In this document: positions 63,832 to 64,000 of the stretch, in pieces
Numbering within the stretch: position 1 is the stretch's first letter
Layout of the letters: every line of letters begins with the position of its first letter
Origin: Bacillus sp. F19
Lineage (GTDB): Bacteria; Bacillota; Bacilli; Bacillales; Bacillaceae
Direction: 5' to 3'
DNA: 64,000 nt
NCBI GenBank assembly: GCA_023823795.1
Contig: CP085710.1
Coordinates: 708,001 to 772,000, forward strand
Translations under genes and position numbers: made by a program
The notes under the pieces: generated by a model
Database searches by the model: none
Seen by the model: only the letters and a program-made list of their open reading frames with translations
What the model was told of the DNA's origin: nothing

Positions 63832-64000
63832 ATGAGCAAGTTTACAGTAAGAAAGCAGAAACCTAAATTGTTTCTGCTCTTACTTTTTTCAGGGACTTTG
63901 TTTTTCATTGTCACCGGCTTCCTCATTAGCCTTAAGTGGGGACAAGCGACTATTTCATGGCGTACTTTATATGAGGCCATTACATATCAAGGGCAAAATA
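63832..64000 (+). CDS. FecCD-family siderophore permease, 5' part only
   Basis: ATG at 63832, one base after the binding-protein stop, with AGGAGAG upstream. The 56 visible codons give a basic N-terminus, one hydrophobic helix (LFLLLLFSGTLFFIVTGFLI) and a following SLKWGQATISWRTLYEAIT, as at the start of FecCD/BtuC permeases. The gene continues past the window edge. Confidence 0.85.
   Translation, partial: MSKFTVRKQKPKLFLLLLFSGTLFFIVTGFLISLKWGQATISWRTLYEAITYQGQN

Overview
The window is a chromosomal piece of a low-GC, endospore-forming Bacillaceae bacterium (Bacillus or Metabacillus type). Its left part follows the Bacillus subtilis order yhcT-yhcU-yhcV-yhcW-yhcX-glpP-glpF-glpK-glpD-pgcA(yhxB)-yhcY-yhcZ-yhdA-yhdB almost gene for gene, and it carries spoVR, nsrR/hmp and Fur-controlled siderophore uptake genes. 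Many genes begin at GTG or TTG behind strong purine-rich ribosome binding sites. No rRNA or tRNA gene and no CRISPR array was seen.

Layout. (1) 1-17.2 kb, conserved core: RNA pseudouridine synthase, a thiol-disulfide redox pair (DsbB-type BdbC plus a thioredoxin-like partner), CBS and HAD proteins, a GNAT-nitrilase fusion, the glycerol regulon with two antitermination leaders and a cre site, phosphoglucomutase, a broken SDR gene, the YhcY/YhcZ two-component system, an FMN reductase, YhdB and a DUF421 membrane protein. (2) 17.3-27.8 kb, a catabolic island: AtuA-like protein, DUF4387 protein, ribokinase-type kinase, a CUT1 ABC importer without its own ATPase, two different ADP-ribosylglycohydrolase-family enzymes and a LacI-type regulator, with a perfect 20-bp operator-like palindrome at the head. 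It looks like an uptake and breakdown route for an unidentified (possibly ribosyl-containing) compound. (3) 27.9-31.4 kb: an ArsC-like protein that has lost its catalytic cysteines, thirteen perfectly phased 52-bp tandem repeats, and a secreted esterase made of two tandem copies of one domain. (4) 31.5-35.3 kb: nsrR and hmp with two NsrR-like dyads, a tiny membrane-peptide or small-RNA unit, and spoVR.

(5) 35.4-42.8 kb, metal island: a PCYCGC lipoprotein, a ZIP transporter, a minus-strand operon of a Tat-exported multicopper oxidase, a second ZIP-like transporter and a private TatA, and cadC-cadA. (6) 42.8-52.5 kb, a scrambled accessory zone full of remnants: an IS3-type fragment, an intact IS6/IS240-like element, a DNA ligase gene split by about 1.7 kb, a frameshifted frataxin-like gene, two paralogous small proteins of unknown function with hairpin repeats, and a metallo-hydrolase gene bracketed by inverted repeats. 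(7) 52.5-60.8 kb: two large secreted subtilisin-family proteases whose upstream regions share a repeated C5 motif; the first carries cohesin-like and dockerin-like modules. (8) 61-64 kb: a Fur-box-controlled iron-siderophore ABC uptake operon with an AraC-type regulator, running off the right edge.

Function assignments come from reading protein motifs and from memory of family members; no database search was possible. Starts were chosen from visible ribosome binding sites and remembered homologues.
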